A DNA stretch of 64,000 nucleotides from Aquicoccus sp. G2-2 (GCF_034555965.1 NZ_JAYDCK010000003.1:1550001-1614000); one strand, 5' to 3'. Numbered from the stretch's first letter, positions 54,413 to 64,000 are shown. Program-made: numbers and translations. The notes: generated by a model from the sequence alone, not told the origin.

Positions 54413-55252
54413 ATGACCAACCAACCCTATGATCCCGCCTCCGAAGGCGCACAAATGCAATTCGATGGCCGGATGAGCTATACCGATTACCTGCATCTCG
54501 ACCCGATCATCACCGCGCAACACCCGCTGTCGGACGCGCATGATGAAATGCTGTTCATCATTCAGCACCAAACGACCGAGCTATGGATGCGCCTCGCCCT
54601 GCACGAACTCTCTGCCGCGCGCACCGCGTTGCAGCAAGACCGCTTCCGCCCCGCCTTCAAGATGCTTGCGCGGCTGGCCCGCATCTTTGAACAACTCAAC
54701 TCCGCTTGGGACGTGCTGCGCACCATGACACCCTCGGAATACACCAGCTTCCGCGATGCTCTGGGGCAAAGCTCCGGCCTGCAAAGCTGGCAATACCGCC
54801 GCATCGAATTCCTGCTTGGCAACCGCAACACCGCCATGCTGCGCCCACACGCACACCGCCCCGACCTGCTGGCCGAACTCGAAGCCGATCTGGCACAGCC
54901 ATCGCTCTACGATGCCGCCCTCGCGGCCCTCGCGCGCGCCGGGCTCGACGTGCCCAAGTCCGTGCTTGAGCGCGACACCAGCGCGCCCTACACCGCCAAC
55001 GCGGGCGTGATGGCCGCCTGGGCCGTGATCTACCGCGCCCCCGAAACCCATTGGGAACTCTATGAGCTTGCCGAAAAGCTCGTCGATCTGGAAGATTACT
55101 TCCGCCGCTGGCGTTTCAACCACCTCACCACGGTCGAGCGCATCATCGGCCTCAAACGCGGCACCGGCGGCACCGGCGGCACGTCCTATCTCAGGCGGAT
55201 GCTCGACGTGGTGCTGTTCCCCGAGCTTTGGGAAGTCCGCACCGAACTCTAA
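54413..55252 (+). CDS. kynA: tryptophan 2,3-dioxygenase
   Basis: 279-residue haem dioxygenase that opens the tryptophan pyrrole ring to N-formylkynurenine, the first step of the kynurenine route. Seen: [19 protein letters not shown], the haem and substrate region [20 protein letters not shown], the [21 protein letters not shown] segment, and the C-terminal [20 protein letters not shown] with the proximal His and the [14 protein letters not shown] substrate loop. AGGAGAAACC precedes the ATG. With kynU upstream this gives steps 1 and 3; no formamidase gene (kynB) is found in the window. A terminator follows. Confidence 0.96.
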   Translation: MTNQPYDPASEGAQMQFDGRMSYTDYLHLDPIITAQHPLSDAHDEMLFIIQHQTTELWMRLALHELSAARTALQQDRFRPAFKMLARLARIFEQLNSAWDVLRTMTPSEYTSFRDALGQSSGLQSWQYRRIEFLLGNRNTAMLRPHAHRPDLLAELEADLAQPSLYDAALAALARAGLDVPKSVLERDTSAPYTANAGVMAAWAVIYRAPETHWELYELAEKLVDLEDYFRRWRFNHLTTVERIIGLKRGTGGTGGTSYLRRMLDVVLFPELWEVRTEL

Positions 55253-55260
55253 GCCAATCG

Positions 55261-55288
55261 CGCCCCGCCTCAGGCCAAAGGCGGGGCG
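55261..55288 (+). terminator. terminator hairpin after kynA
   Basis: CGCCCCGCCT and AGGCGGGGCG pair over 10 bp with the loop CAGGCCAA, starting eight bases after the kynA stop, followed by CGCTAAATCCTTCATTTT. The T-rich repeat copy E is the 3' flank of the stem. Confidence 0.7.
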
Positions 55289-55296
55289 CGCTAAAT

Positions 55297-55330
55297 CCTT
55301 CATTTTGCTATAAATATCCCCGCCGGAGGC
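55297..55330 (+). repeat. dispersed intergenic repeat, copy E
   Basis: CCTTCATTTTGC, A-rich stretch, ATATCCCC, then GCCGGAGGC, following the kynA terminator. Agrees with copies B and D in the GCCGGAGGC (GCCGAAGGC in D) part as well. Confidence 0.75.
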
Positions 55331-55547
55331 CCCCGCTTTGGTGCCCGCACCGGCGTCGACCAAACCGGGCAAAATCGTGTCAAATTGCATTCTTGCCCCG
55401 AAATCCGCCTTATTCGGGCACGAAAATTCCCCGAACACCCCGTAAATCCGCCGCACCCCCCGTATCCATTTTGGAAACAATGGCACGTAAACGGCCCAAT
55501 CGGCTCAAGAACCGGACCGGCCCTTTTCGAGGATGCGGAGCAGAACA

Positions 55548-58016
55548 ATGGCAACGATGGAATCCGGGCTGGGTGGCCCGGCCGGTTACGGCGAAGGTGT
55601 CTTCACCAGTACCGGCAAAGACGTCGGCAACAACGATGATGGCTCCATCGCCGTCGATATCACGTCCGTTTTCGGCGGTGGCGGGATCGACTATTTCGGC
55701 AATTCCTATTCTGAAATCTACATCAACACCAATGGCAACATTTCCTTTGGCGCGGCCAACACCGGCTGGAACCCCAACCTCGACGGCACCGCCACTCCGG
55801 TAATCGCGCCGTTCTGGGCCGATGTGGACCTCAACAAAGGTGGTGAGATTTACTGGGATCTCGACCCCAGCAACGGCACTGTCACCATCACCTGGGATGA
55901 CGTTGCGCGTTATTCCGGCTCCGGGGCCAACTCGTTCCAACTGGTGCTTACCTCCACTGGCGATGGCGGGTTTGACGCCAACTTCATCTATGAAGACATC
56001 CAGTGGACCAGCAGCACCGGCGGTCAGGCCGATACCGGCTTCACCGATGGCGGCTCCAACGACACTTTCTTCGAAGGCTCGGGCAACGGCACCGCGCTGG
56101 CTGATTACGAGAACAACGATTTCGACAATGGCGATCCGAATGGTGCCTATTCCGTCGATTTCTCGTCCGGCACGCCATTTTACGGCGATGAAACCGTCGA
56201 CGGCAGCGCTGGCGCCGACACGATCGACTGGGACTATACCGATGCCCAAGGCGATGCGATCGACGATGGCCACGGCTCTGGCGCGGACGGCATGGGCGAC
56301 AGCATCGTCGCCGGTGGCGGCAACGATACCGTCTATGGCGGTTCCGGCGATGACACGATTGAAGGCCAAGGCGGCAACGATCTGATCTTTGGCGATTATG
56401 GCGGTGCCGATACCGGCACCCTGCCCGAAGAACACCTGAGCTGGAGCGGCGAAGGCGGTGACGGCACCAACATCGCGTCGGGCTTTACCCAGACCACCGG
56501 AGAGATGGATGTTACCGTCTCCTTCACCGATCCGGGCAACAACAACGCCACCTTCAACGTCGAATCTGGCGACGATACCTATACCGCGCCGGGCGAGGAT
56601 TTCTCGACCAACTCCTCGGCCTATATCTACGGCAACGGCGATGCGGCCACTGGTGTGATCGACATCGACTTCGCCGCAGCATCCGGCAGCAGCGCCGAGG
56701 ACGAGGTCGAAAACGTCTCGTTTCGCATCAACGATCTTGACGGCGCGTCGGGCAACCACACCGATATCGTCACCGTCAATGCCTATGATGCCGACAACAA
56801 CCCGGTCACCGTCACCATCACGCCGGGTGCTTACGATACCGTTTCCGGCAATACCGTCAGCGGCGGCACCAACAATGCCGGTCAGGACGATGCGAACGCC
56901 TCCACCCTGTTTGAAATCGCAGGCCCGGTGCAGCGCATCGAAATCCTCTATTCCAACGGTCAGGCAGGCACCCATGCGGTCTATCTGTCGGATGTGCATT
57001 TCGATCCCGTCATCGCCGATCCGGGCGACGATTCGATCGACGGCGGCAGCGGCGCTGACACGCTCTTCGGAGAGGCGGGCGACGACACGCTTCTCGGCGG
57101 GCTCGGCGCAGACAGCATGTCCGGCGGCGCCGGCAACGATGAAATCGAAGTGGCACAAGGCGACACCGCCATCGGCGGCGCGGGCGAAGACACATTCACC
57201 ATCACCGATCTGGGCGAAGCGGGCAGTGCGGCCATCTCGATCGACGGCGGCACCACAGCAGAGCCGGGCGGCGACACGCTCGATCTCAACGGGCTGGCCG
57301 ACCGCACCACACTCAGCTATGCGCCCTCGGCAGGTGACGGCGATGCCTATGACGGCACCGTTACCCTGCTCGATGGCTCGGTCGTCACCTTCTCCAATAT
57401 CGAACATATCATCTGCTTCACCCCCGGCACGATGATCGCCACGCCTGAAGGAGAGCGCGCGGTGGAAACCCTGCGCCCCGGCGACATGGTGCTGACCCGT
57501 GATGACGGCCCGCAGCCGCTCGGCTGGACCGGGCAAAGCCGCGTGCCCGGCACCGAAGACCACGCCCCCATCCGCCTGTCACCGGCACTGACCGGCGGGC
57601 GCAGCGCGCTCACCGTTTCGCCACAGCACCGGATGCTGGTCGAAGACTGGCGCGCCGAACTTCTGTTCGGCGATGCGGAAGTGTTCATCCCGGCGGTGCA
57701 TATGCTGGGCTTTGACGGGGCCGAACCCGCGCCTGCGCCGCGCGTTACCTATATTCACCTGATGTTCGATTGCCATCAGATCGTCACCGCCAATGGTGCG
57801 CCCTGCGAAAGCTTTCATCTGGCCGATGAAAGTCTCAAGGCGTTGCATCCGCTGGCGCGCGAAGAGTTGTTCGCCGCCTACCCGGCGCTGCGCGCCAATA
57901 TGGCCGGCCACGGCCCGACCGCACGGCGCTGTCTCAAGGCGTTTGAAAGTCAGGCGCTGCTGGCGCGCATGCATAAGCCTGCACAAAGCGCCAACGCAGC
58001 CGCGCGCGCCGCCTGA
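55548..58016 (+). CDS. secreted NIDO / RTX / Hint-domain protein
   Basis: 822 residues, acidic, no signal peptide, which suits type I secretion. In order: a NIDO-like domain (about residues 41-150: GGGGIDYFGNSYSEIYINTN, then APFWADVDL); glycine-rich calcium-binding RTX blocks at 250-289 (GGGNDTVYGGSGDDTIEGQ) and 494-554 (GGSGADTLFGEAGDDTLLGG); and from Cys623 a Hint domain (CFTPGTMIATPEGERAVE, VSPQHRMLVED, DCHQIVTANG) of the Hint_2 type common in roseobacters. The Hint start Cys and the histidines suggest an autoprocessing fold, but cleavage is not proven. ATG 55548 follows a GGAGCAG site. Secretion genes are not in the window. Confidence 0.87.
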   Translation: MATMESGLGGPAGYGEGVFTSTGKDVGNNDDGSIAVDITSVFGGGGIDYFGNSYSEIYINTNGNISFGAANTGWNPNLDGTATPVIAPFWADVDLNKGGEIYWDLDPSNGTVTITWDDVARYSGSGANSFQLVLTSTGDGGFDANFIYEDIQWTSSTGGQADTGFTDGGSNDTFFEGSGNGTALADYENNDFDNGDPNGAYSVDFSSGTPFYGDETVDGSAGADTIDWDYTDAQGDAIDDGHGSGADGMGDSIVAGGGNDTVYGGSGDDTIEGQGGNDLIFGDYGGADTGTLPEEHLSWSGEGGDGTNIASGFTQTTGEMDVTVSFTDPGNNNATFNVESGDDTYTAPGEDFSTNSSAYIYGNGDAATGVIDIDFAAASGSSAEDEVENVSFRINDLDGASGNHTDIVTVNAYDADNNPVTVTITPGAYDTVSGNTVSGGTNNAGQDDANASTLFEIAGPVQRIEILYSNGQAGTHAVYLSDVHFDPVIADPGDDSIDGGSGADTLFGEAGDDTLLGGLGADSMSGGAGNDEIEVAQGDTAIGGAGEDTFTITDLGEAGSAAISIDGGTTAEPGGDTLDLNGLADRTTLSYAPSAGDGDAYDGTVTLLDGSVVTFSNIEHIICFTPGTMIATPEGERAVETLRPGDMVLTRDDGPQPLGWTGQSRVPGTEDHAPIRLSPALTGGRSALTVSPQHRMLVEDWRAELLFGDAEVFIPAVHMLGFDGAEPAPAPRVTYIHLMFDCHQIVTANGAPCESFHLADESLKALHPLAREELFAAYPALRANMAGHGPTARRCLKAFESQALLARMHKPAQSANAAARAA

Positions 58017-58060
58017 GCGCACAAGCCGGGGGTGCGCTACTGCCCGTTAAATTCTTGAAA

Positions 58061-58840
58061 TCACGCCGATTTCAGCACCGGCATCGCCCGCCTGTGCAGC
58101 GCCCATTCGCGGCAAGCCGCGCCAAACGCCTCGAAAAGCGGGCGCGACACCGGATCATTGGCGGCGTTGTATTCGGGGTGCCACTGCACCGATAGCGTGA
58201 AGCCCGGCGCATCCTTGATATAGATCGCCTCCGGCGTGCCATCGGGGGCCCAGCCCTCAATCACCACCCGCTCACCAGCATGATCCAGCCCCTGCCCGTG
58301 CAGCGAATTGGTCATCACCTCGCGCGCGCCCAAAACCCGCTCGAAAACACCGCCCTCGGGAAAGGTAATGCAATGGCGCAGGGCGAATTTCTCTTCCAGA
58401 GTGCCATCGGGCGGCATCCGGTGATTGTCGCGCCCCGGCAGATCACGGATTTCCGGGTGCAATGTTGATCCCATTGCCACCGCCACTTCCTGAAAGCCGC
58501 GGCAAATCCCGAAGAACGGCTGCCCGGTCTCCACGCATTTACGCACCAATGGCAGGGTAATCGCATCGCGGCCCCGGTCGAAATCGCCATGTGCGGGTGT
58601 CGGCTCCGCGCCATACTCCGCCGGATGCACATTGGGCCGCCCGCCGGTCAACAAAAACCCGTCACAAGTCTCAAGCAATTCCTCCACGCTCACCAATTTC
58701 GGGTCGGACGGGATCAGCAGCGGCAGACAATCAGAGACATGCGCCACCGCGTCCGAATTCATCGCACCGCCCGCGTGGACCTCATAGGTGTCGTTGATCA
58801 TGTGCTGATTGCCGATAATTCCGACGACAGGACGACTCAT
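58061..58840 (-). CDS. class I glutamine amidotransferase-like hydrolase (PuuD/peptidase C26 type)
   Basis: 259-residue gamma-glutamyl hydrolase-like protein. The catalytic set is Cys113 in FGICRGFQE, His221 and Glu223 in WHPEYNA. The early segment GFLLTGGRPNVHPAEYG is the PuuD hallmark. PuuD hydrolyses gamma-glutamyl-GABA in putrescine use. It is separate from the first GATase at 25177 (different motif set, C26 group). ATG 58840 begins MSRPVVGIIGN and is preferred to a longer in-frame start. It lies downstream of glcB on the same strand, 183 bases away, after three degenerate CGCTCAG repeats (58966-59003). Confidence 0.9.
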   Translation of the reverse strand: MSRPVVGIIGNQHMINDTYEVHAGGAMNSDAVAHVSDCLPLLIPSDPKLVSVEELLETCDGFLLTGGRPNVHPAEYGAEPTPAHGDFDRGRDAITLPLVRKCVETGQPFFGICRGFQEVAVAMGSTLHPEIRDLPGRDNHRMPPDGTLEEKFALRHCITFPEGGVFERVLGAREVMTNSLHGQGLDHAGERVVIEGWAPDGTPEAIYIKDAPGFTLSVQWHPEYNAANDPVSRPLFEAFGAACREWALHRRAMPVLKSA

Positions 58841-59023
58841 ACTTGCCTCATAAACTTGCTGTAAGAGCACAAATAATACGACTTGCCGATGAATCAAACC
58901 TCAAAGCGTGCAGACCCTGCGCGCGCAACTGCACAGGGCGCATCACGACCACGAGGGCACGTCCGCCGCTCAGACCCGCCGCTCAGGCCCGATGCTCAGG
59001 CCCAAAGCCCCCTTCCCGGTCGT

Positions 59024-61150
59024 TCAGGCTTGCGCCTTGCGCTCCAGCCGCCGCCGGTGCAGCACCGGCTCGGTATAGCCCGAGGGCTGCACGCGCCCCT
59101 TGAACACCAGATCACAAGCCGCCTGAAATGCGACCCCCTCGAAATGCGGCGCCATCGGGCGATAGGCCGGATCACCCGCGTTTTGCGCGTCCACCACTTC
59201 GGCCATCCGCTTCATGGCACTCAGCACGGCCTGCCCGCCCACCAACCCGTGATGCAGCCAGTTCGCCAGTGCCTGACTGGAAATCCTGCAGGTCGCGCGG
59301 TCTTCCATCAATCCCACATCGTTGATGTCGGGCACCTTGGAACAACCAACCCCCTGATCAACCCAGCGCACCACATAGCCAAGGATTCCCTGCGCGTTGT
59401 TCTCCACCTCGCGCATGATCTCATCTTCCGAAAGGTTGCGCCCGCGCAAAAGCGGCAGCGTCAGCAGATCGCCAAGCTTGCCGCGCGCCCCGCCCGCCGC
59501 AATCTCCGCCTGCCGCGCCAGCACATCGACACGGTGGTAATGCGTCGCGTGCAGCGTCGCCGCCGTCGGGCTTGGCACCCATGCGCAATTGGCCCCGGCC
59601 TCTGGCTGGGCGATTTTTTCGCGCAGCATGTCGGCCATCAGGTCGGGCATCGCCCACATGCCCTTGCCGATCTGCGCCCGCCCGCGCAAGCCACAGGCCA
59701 GCCCAATATCGACATTGCGATCCTCATAAGCACCAATCCACGGCTGATTCTTCATCTCGCCCTTGGGCAGCATCGGCCCGGCTTCCATGCTGGTGTGAAT
59801 CTCGTCGCCAGTCCGGTCAAGGAACCCGGTGTTGATGAACGCCACCCGATGCTTCGCCGCGCGGATACATTCCTTCAGGTTGGCACTGGTGCGCCGCTCC
59901 TCATCCATGATGCCAAGCTTCACGCTATAGCGTTTCAGCCCCAGCATCTCTTCCACCCGGCTGAAAATCTCATCGGCAAACGCCACTTCCTGCGGCCCGT
60001 GCATCTTCGGTTTGACCACATAAACCGAGCCATACTTTGAATTGCGCCCGTCATCATGCATTGCAATCATCACCGTGATCGCCGCATCCATCAGCCCTTC
60101 GGGAATCTCGTTGCCGTCGCGGTCCAATATCGCCGGGTTGCTCATCAGGTGGCCGACATTGCGCACCAGCATCAATGAGCGCCCCTTATGCGTCGCCGCA
60201 CTGCCATCGGGCGCGGTATAATGCAGATCGTCGCGCAGCACCCGCTCAAAGCTTTTGCCGCCCTTCTCTACCGTCTCGGAAAGGTCACCCTTCATCAGGC
60301 CAAGCCAGTTGCCATAAGCCTGCACCTTGTCCTCGGCATCAACGCACGCCACCGAATCCTCGCAATCCATGATGGTCGACATGGCGCTTTCCAGAACAAT
60401 ATCCGAAATACCCGCACTGCCCGTCTGCCCGACCGGCGTTTGCGCGTCGATTTTGATGCGGATCATAAGCCCATGGTTGGTCAGAAGAATATCCGTGGCC
60501 GCACCATCCTTGCCCGCGCGCCATCCGGCAAACTGCGCCGGGTCCGCCAAGGCCGGGACGAGCGCGCCCTGCTCAACGCTCAAACCATCAATCTGCGCCC
60601 ACGCCCCGGCGGCCAGCGGCGCCGCCTTGTCAAGAAAATCGCGCCCCCATGCAATCACCCGCGCCCCGCGCGCTGCGTCATACCCCTTGCCGGTTGGCAA
60701 ATCGCCCAGCGCATCGGTGCCGTATAGCGCATCATAAAGCGAGCCCCAGCGCGCATTCGCCGCGTTGAGCGCGAACCGCGCATTGGTGATCGGCACCACC
60801 AGTTGCGGCCCCGGCACAAGTGCTATTTCCGGGTCCACGCCTTCGGTCTCGATCTCGAAATCCGGCCCCTCCGGCACCAGATACCCGATCTCCTCAAGGA
60901 AGGCGCGATACGCCGCCGCGTCAATATCCTGCCCGCGCCGGGTGCTGTGCCACGCGTCAATCTGGCTCTGCAACTCCGCGCGCGTCTCAAGCAAGGCGCG
61001 GTTTTTCGGTGCCAGATCATGCACCACCCCGGAAAACCCTTGCCAGAACTGCTCCGCGCTCACCCCGGTTCCCGGCAATGCGCGTGCCTCGATGAACTCT
61101 GCCATGGCCGCATCAACCTGCAATCCGTGCCGTTCCATGCGTGCGCTCAT
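59024..61150 (-). CDS. glcB: malate synthase G
   Basis: 708-residue glyoxylate-cycle enzyme that condenses glyoxylate with acetyl-CoA to malate, used for growth on two-carbon compounds, glycolate or acetyl-CoA from aromatics and fatty acids. Seen: the [13 protein letters not shown] segment, [18 protein letters not shown] (active-site Asp/Glu region), [51 protein letters not shown] and the C-terminal cysteine region [16 protein letters not shown]. Full length. A TGGTAA-N7-TTACCA operator lies 65 bases upstream. In the window no isocitrate lyase is present. Confidence 0.96.
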   Translation of the reverse strand: MSARMERHGLQVDAAMAEFIEARALPGTGVSAEQFWQGFSGVVHDLAPKNRALLETRAELQSQIDAWHSTRRGQDIDAAAYRAFLEEIGYLVPEGPDFEIETEGVDPEIALVPGPQLVVPITNARFALNAANARWGSLYDALYGTDALGDLPTGKGYDAARGARVIAWGRDFLDKAAPLAAGAWAQIDGLSVEQGALVPALADPAQFAGWRAGKDGAATDILLTNHGLMIRIKIDAQTPVGQTGSAGISDIVLESAMSTIMDCEDSVACVDAEDKVQAYGNWLGLMKGDLSETVEKGGKSFERVLRDDLHYTAPDGSAATHKGRSLMLVRNVGHLMSNPAILDRDGNEIPEGLMDAAITVMIAMHDDGRNSKYGSVYVVKPKMHGPQEVAFADEIFSRVEEMLGLKRYSVKLGIMDEERRTSANLKECIRAAKHRVAFINTGFLDRTGDEIHTSMEAGPMLPKGEMKNQPWIGAYEDRNVDIGLACGLRGRAQIGKGMWAMPDLMADMLREKIAQPEAGANCAWVPSPTAATLHATHYHRVDVLARQAEIAAGGARGKLGDLLTLPLLRGRNLSEDEIMREVENNAQGILGYVVRWVDQGVGCSKVPDINDVGLMEDRATCRISSQALANWLHHGLVGGQAVLSAMKRMAEVVDAQNAGDPAYRPMAPHFEGVAFQAACDLVFKGRVQPSGYTEPVLHRRRLERKAQA

Positions 61151-61214
61151 CGTAATTTCTCCTTGGCTGTTTCCAGCAGACGCTACTCCGAAAGTTTCCG
61201 ATCGGCAACAAAAG

Positions 61215-61233
61215 TGGTAAGGTTATTTTACCA
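61215..61233. promoter_or_regulatory. inverted repeat upstream of glcB
   Basis: TGGTAA (61215-61220) and TTACCA (61228-61233) are perfect arms with seven bases between, 64 bases before the glcB start on the minus strand. TGGTnnnnACCA is the usual half-site layout of GntR/FadR-type regulators such as PdhR/LldR/GlcC. The remaining 61151-61413 between glcB and pepN is AT-rich promoter sequence with no gene. Confidence 0.55.
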
Positions 61234-61413
61234 ATGATGCGCAAGTATCTTCAATATTTTCAAGTTAATCAAACCCATCTTCCGGTAATTCAGAATCCAG
61301 CGAAACACTCGCCCAGCGGTGCCCACACGCCATTGCGCCACGCCCTCGCTTCCCGCCTTGCAGCCCTCCCACGCCCCGCCTAGTCTGCCGCCAAATCAGC
61401 CGCGGAGACCCCG

Positions 61414-63963
61414 ATGAACGATGCATCCCCCCAAACCATCCACCTCAAGGATTACACCCCCTTCGGCTATATCGTCGAAAACGTCTCGCTCACCTTCCGG
61501 CTGCACCCCACCGCCACCCGCGTGCTTAGCCACATCCGCTTTGCGCCCAACCCGGCAGCAAATAATCGCCGGTTCTTCCTGCACGGCAGGGACCTGACAC
61601 CCGTTTCGGTAAAAATCGACGGGCAGGAAATCACCCCGCGCATCGTCGAGGGCGGTATCGAATGCGACGCACCTGATGCCCCCTTCACGTTTGAAGCAGA
61701 AGTTGAAATCTCCCCCGCCACCAACACCGCGCTCGAAGGACTTTACATGTCCAACGGCATGTATTGCACCCAATGCGAGGCGCAGGGCTTTCGCAAGATC
61801 ACCTGGTATCCCGACCGCCCCGATGTGATGGCGACTTTTCAGGTCCGCATCGAAGGCACTGAACCTGTGCTCTTGTCCAACGGCAACCCCGGCGCGCGCG
61901 GCGATGGTTTTGCCGAATGGAACGACCCGTGGCCCAAGCCTGCCTATCTCTTCGCTCTGGTGGCGGGCGATCTCATCAATCATCCCGGACAGTTCACCAC
62001 CCGCTCGGGCAAGCCGGTTGAGCTCAACATCTGGGTCCGCCCCGGCGACGAAAACAAGTGCGCCTTCGGCATGGAGGCGCTCAAGAAGTCGATGAAATGG
62101 GATGAAGACACCTATGGGCGTGAATATGATCTCGATATCTTCAACATCGTCGCGGTCGATGATTTCAACATGGGTGCCATGGAAAACAAGGGGTTGAACG
62201 TGTTCAACTCGTCTTGTGTGCTGGCCTCTCCCGACACCTCCACCGATGCCAATTTTGAACGCATCGAGGCGATTATCGCGCATGAATATTTCCACAACTG
62301 GACCGGCAACCGCATCACCTGCCGCGATTGGTTTCAGCTCTGCCTCAAGGAAGGGCTGACCGTGTTCCGCGACAGCCAGTTCACCGCCGATATGCGCTCC
62401 GCCCCGGTCAAGCGGATTTCCGATGTTGTCGCCCTGCGCGCCCGCCAGTTCCGCGAAGATAACGGCCCGCTGGCCCACCCGGTGCGCCCCGAAAGCTTTG
62501 TCGAGATCAACAATTTCTACACCGCCACCGTTTACGAAAAAGGCGCGGAGGTGATCCGCATGTTGAAAACCCTTGTCGGGGACGCGGATTATTACAAGGC
62601 GCTCGACCTCTATTTCGCCCGTCACGACGGGCAGGCCTGCACCATCGAAGACTGGCTCAAGGTATTCGAAGACGCCACCGGGCGCGACCTCAAGCGGTTC
62701 AAACGCTGGTATTCCGACGCCGGAACGCCGCGCGTCAAGGTAATGGAGAAGTTCAAGGGCGGCACCTATACCCTTACTTTCAAACAGAAAACATCACCCA
62801 CGCCGGGTCAGCCGCAAAAGCCGCCCCGCGTCATCCCGATTGCCGTCGGCCTGCTCAACCCGAACGGGGATGAGGTTGTCGCAACCACCGTGCTTGAAAT
62901 GACCGAGAACCAACAAAGTTTCCGGTTCGAAAACCTCTCGGCCCAACCGATCCCGTCAATCCTGCGCGATTTCTCCGCCCCGGTGATCCTTGAGCACGAC
63001 ACCGACACCGCGACCAAAGCTTTCCTGCTGGCCCACGATACCGACCCGTTCAATCGCTGGCAGGCGGGCCGCGATCTCGCACTTGAGACCCTGCTGGCGA
63101 TGCTCCAAAGCGGCACCGCCCCCGGCACCGACTACCTCGATGCGCTGCACGCGCTCCTGCGCGACGATGCGCAAGACCCCGCTTTCCGCGCCCTCGCGCT
63201 TGGCCTGCCCTCGCAGGATGAGCTGGCGCAAGCCGTCTTTGACGCGGGCGAAACCCCCGACCCACAGGCAATCTATGACGCGCTTGAGACGCTGAAGACC
63301 GCCCGCGCAAAGGCGTTTCAGACCACCGCAGAGCGGCTTTATGCCCAGTATCAGGTGACAGAGCCTTACACGCCCGATGCCGCCCAATCCGCCGCCCGCA
63401 GCCTCGCCAACGCAGCGCTTTCAATGCTTAACCGCCTCGATGGTGGCGCGCTGGCGCAAAAGCAGTTCGATACCGCCGACAACATGACCCAGAAATTCGC
63501 CGCCCTCACCGCGCTGATCGCGGCTGGCAAAGGGGAGGCCGCCGCCGCCCACTTCTATGACGAGTGGCAGCATGACCGGTTGGTGATCGACAAATGGTTC
63601 ACCGCGCAAATCGTCTTTGCCCCACCACAAGATACCGTCACCATTACCGAAAAACTCACTCAGCACCCTGATTTTACAATCAAAAACCCAAACCGTTTCC
63701 GCGCCACGCTGGGCGCGCTGGCAATGTCGGGCGCGGGTTTTCATCACCCCTCCGGCGCAGGCTATACGCTGCTGGCCGACAATCTGATTGCGCTCGACCC
63801 GCTCAACCCGCTGACCACGGCACGCATGTGTACCTCGTTTGAGACATGGCGGCGCTATGACAGCAATCGTCAGGCGCTGATCAAAGCACAGCTAGAGCGC
63901 ATCCTCACCACCCCCAACCTGTCGCGTGACACAACCGAAATGATCACCCGTATCCTCGGCTGA
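61414..63963 (+). CDS. pepN: aminopeptidase N
   Basis: 849-residue zinc exopeptidase (M1 family) that removes N-terminal residues from peptides in the cytoplasm. Seen: the substrate motif GAMENKGLNVFN, the zinc site HEYFHNWTGNR at residues 290-300 with the third ligand Glu313 in CLKEGLTVFRDSQF, and the tyrosine in FYTATVYEKGAEVIRML. The long C-terminal helical domain ends MITRILG. Full length. It is divergent from glcB (263-base gap) and ends 37 bases before the window edge. Confidence 0.95.
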   Translation: MNDASPQTIHLKDYTPFGYIVENVSLTFRLHPTATRVLSHIRFAPNPAANNRRFFLHGRDLTPVSVKIDGQEITPRIVEGGIECDAPDAPFTFEAEVEISPATNTALEGLYMSNGMYCTQCEAQGFRKITWYPDRPDVMATFQVRIEGTEPVLLSNGNPGARGDGFAEWNDPWPKPAYLFALVAGDLINHPGQFTTRSGKPVELNIWVRPGDENKCAFGMEALKKSMKWDEDTYGREYDLDIFNIVAVDDFNMGAMENKGLNVFNSSCVLASPDTSTDANFERIEAIIAHEYFHNWTGNRITCRDWFQLCLKEGLTVFRDSQFTADMRSAPVKRISDVVALRARQFREDNGPLAHPVRPESFVEINNFYTATVYEKGAEVIRMLKTLVGDADYYKALDLYFARHDGQACTIEDWLKVFEDATGRDLKRFKRWYSDAGTPRVKVMEKFKGGTYTLTFKQKTSPTPGQPQKPPRVIPIAVGLLNPNGDEVVATTVLEMTENQQSFRFENLSAQPIPSILRDFSAPVILEHDTDTATKAFLLAHDTDPFNRWQAGRDLALETLLAMLQSGTAPGTDYLDALHALLRDDAQDPAFRALALGLPSQDELAQAVFDAGETPDPQAIYDALETLKTARAKAFQTTAERLYAQYQVTEPYTPDAAQSAARSLANAALSMLNRLDGGALAQKQFDTADNMTQKFAALTALIAAGKGEAAAAHFYDEWQHDRLVIDKWFTAQIVFAPPQDTVTITEKLTQHPDFTIKNPNRFRATLGALAMSGAGFHHPSGAGYTLLADNLIALDPLNPLTTARMCTSFETWRRYDSNRQALIKAQLERILTTPNLSRDTTEMITRILG

Positions 63964-64000
63964 CCGCGCGCTGCGATCTACGCCTGAAAAACGACCCGGA

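Noticed and set aside
55410..57563. Long minus-strand open frame of about 717 codons over the RTX protein gene
   Set aside because: The plus-strand protein shows NIDO, RTX and Hint patterns; the reverse frame is a mirror of the Gly/Asp-rich repeats.

Overview
The window reads as a chromosomal segment of a marine-type alphaproteobacterium of the Rhodobacterales (Roseobacter group). The grounds are high GC with C/G-ending codons, a MipZ division regulator, a cbb3 oxidase operon, a TRAP transporter, a four-subunit sarcosine oxidase, a proton-translocating transhydrogenase, and a 75-residue protein matching the hexameric tyrosine-coordinated haem protein known from Silicibacter pomeroyi. I see no rRNA, tRNA, CRISPR array, transposase or phage genes.

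Layout. 1-4366: tail of a cbb3 oxidase operon (ccoO-ccoQ-ccoP, a 53-residue membrane peptide, a DUF2189 protein, ccoS), then a haem protein, a thioredoxin-fold protein and a MOSC protein. 4390-7505: dps behind a GGAAC-N17-CGTT promoter-like element, and a cytoplasmic biotin/DMSO-type molybdopterin reductase. 7594-12519: TRAP transporter dctPQM, an SDR protein and mipZ. 12568-19681: an EamA exporter and MarR regulator divergent from a homogentisate operon (hmgA, fahA, an MBL-fold protein, a flavin monooxygenase and a DUF2783 small protein resembling the MhaAB hydroxylase). 19682-20275: a gene-free stretch with a 159-bp direct repeat. 20276-30252: a cation/proton antiporter, then an amine-related block: aromatic amino acid decarboxylase, HpcH/HpaI aldolase, GntR regulator, class I glutamine amidotransferase, cytochrome P450, glutamine-synthetase-like ligase, [2Fe-2S] ferredoxin and a DegT aminotransferase. 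30287-34985: Atm1-type ABC exporter, LysM protein, LOG-family protein, Fe superoxide dismutase. 35209-41871: sarcosine oxidase soxBDAG, interrupted by two small membrane-protein genes and a soxD remnant. 42066-51381: ccmI-ruvX-DUF1289, a putative oxygenase, TauE, DUF3422, enoyl-CoA hydratase and pntAB. 51498-58016: a methyltransferase-like membrane protein, an SDR, kynU-kynA, and a secreted NIDO/RTX/Hint protein. 58061-63963: a second class I amidotransferase, malate synthase G and aminopeptidase N.

Shared themes are aromatic compound, amine and one-carbon catabolism (tyrosine/phenylacetate via homogentisate, tryptophan via kynurenine, sarcosine oxidation, a predicted gamma-glutamyl-amide route feeding a P450) with micro-oxic respiration and redox defence. 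The P450/GS-like/ferredoxin operon divergent from a glutaminase-type amidotransferase is the best candidate for an undescribed pathway.

Quality caution: six genes (dctM, the GS-like gene, soxA, ccmI, the DUF1289 gene and the oxygenase) carry apparent frameshifts, each at a C or G run, and the family sequence resumes in another frame. Sequencing or assembly indels explain this better than six independent gene losses, so these genes may be intact in the organism.
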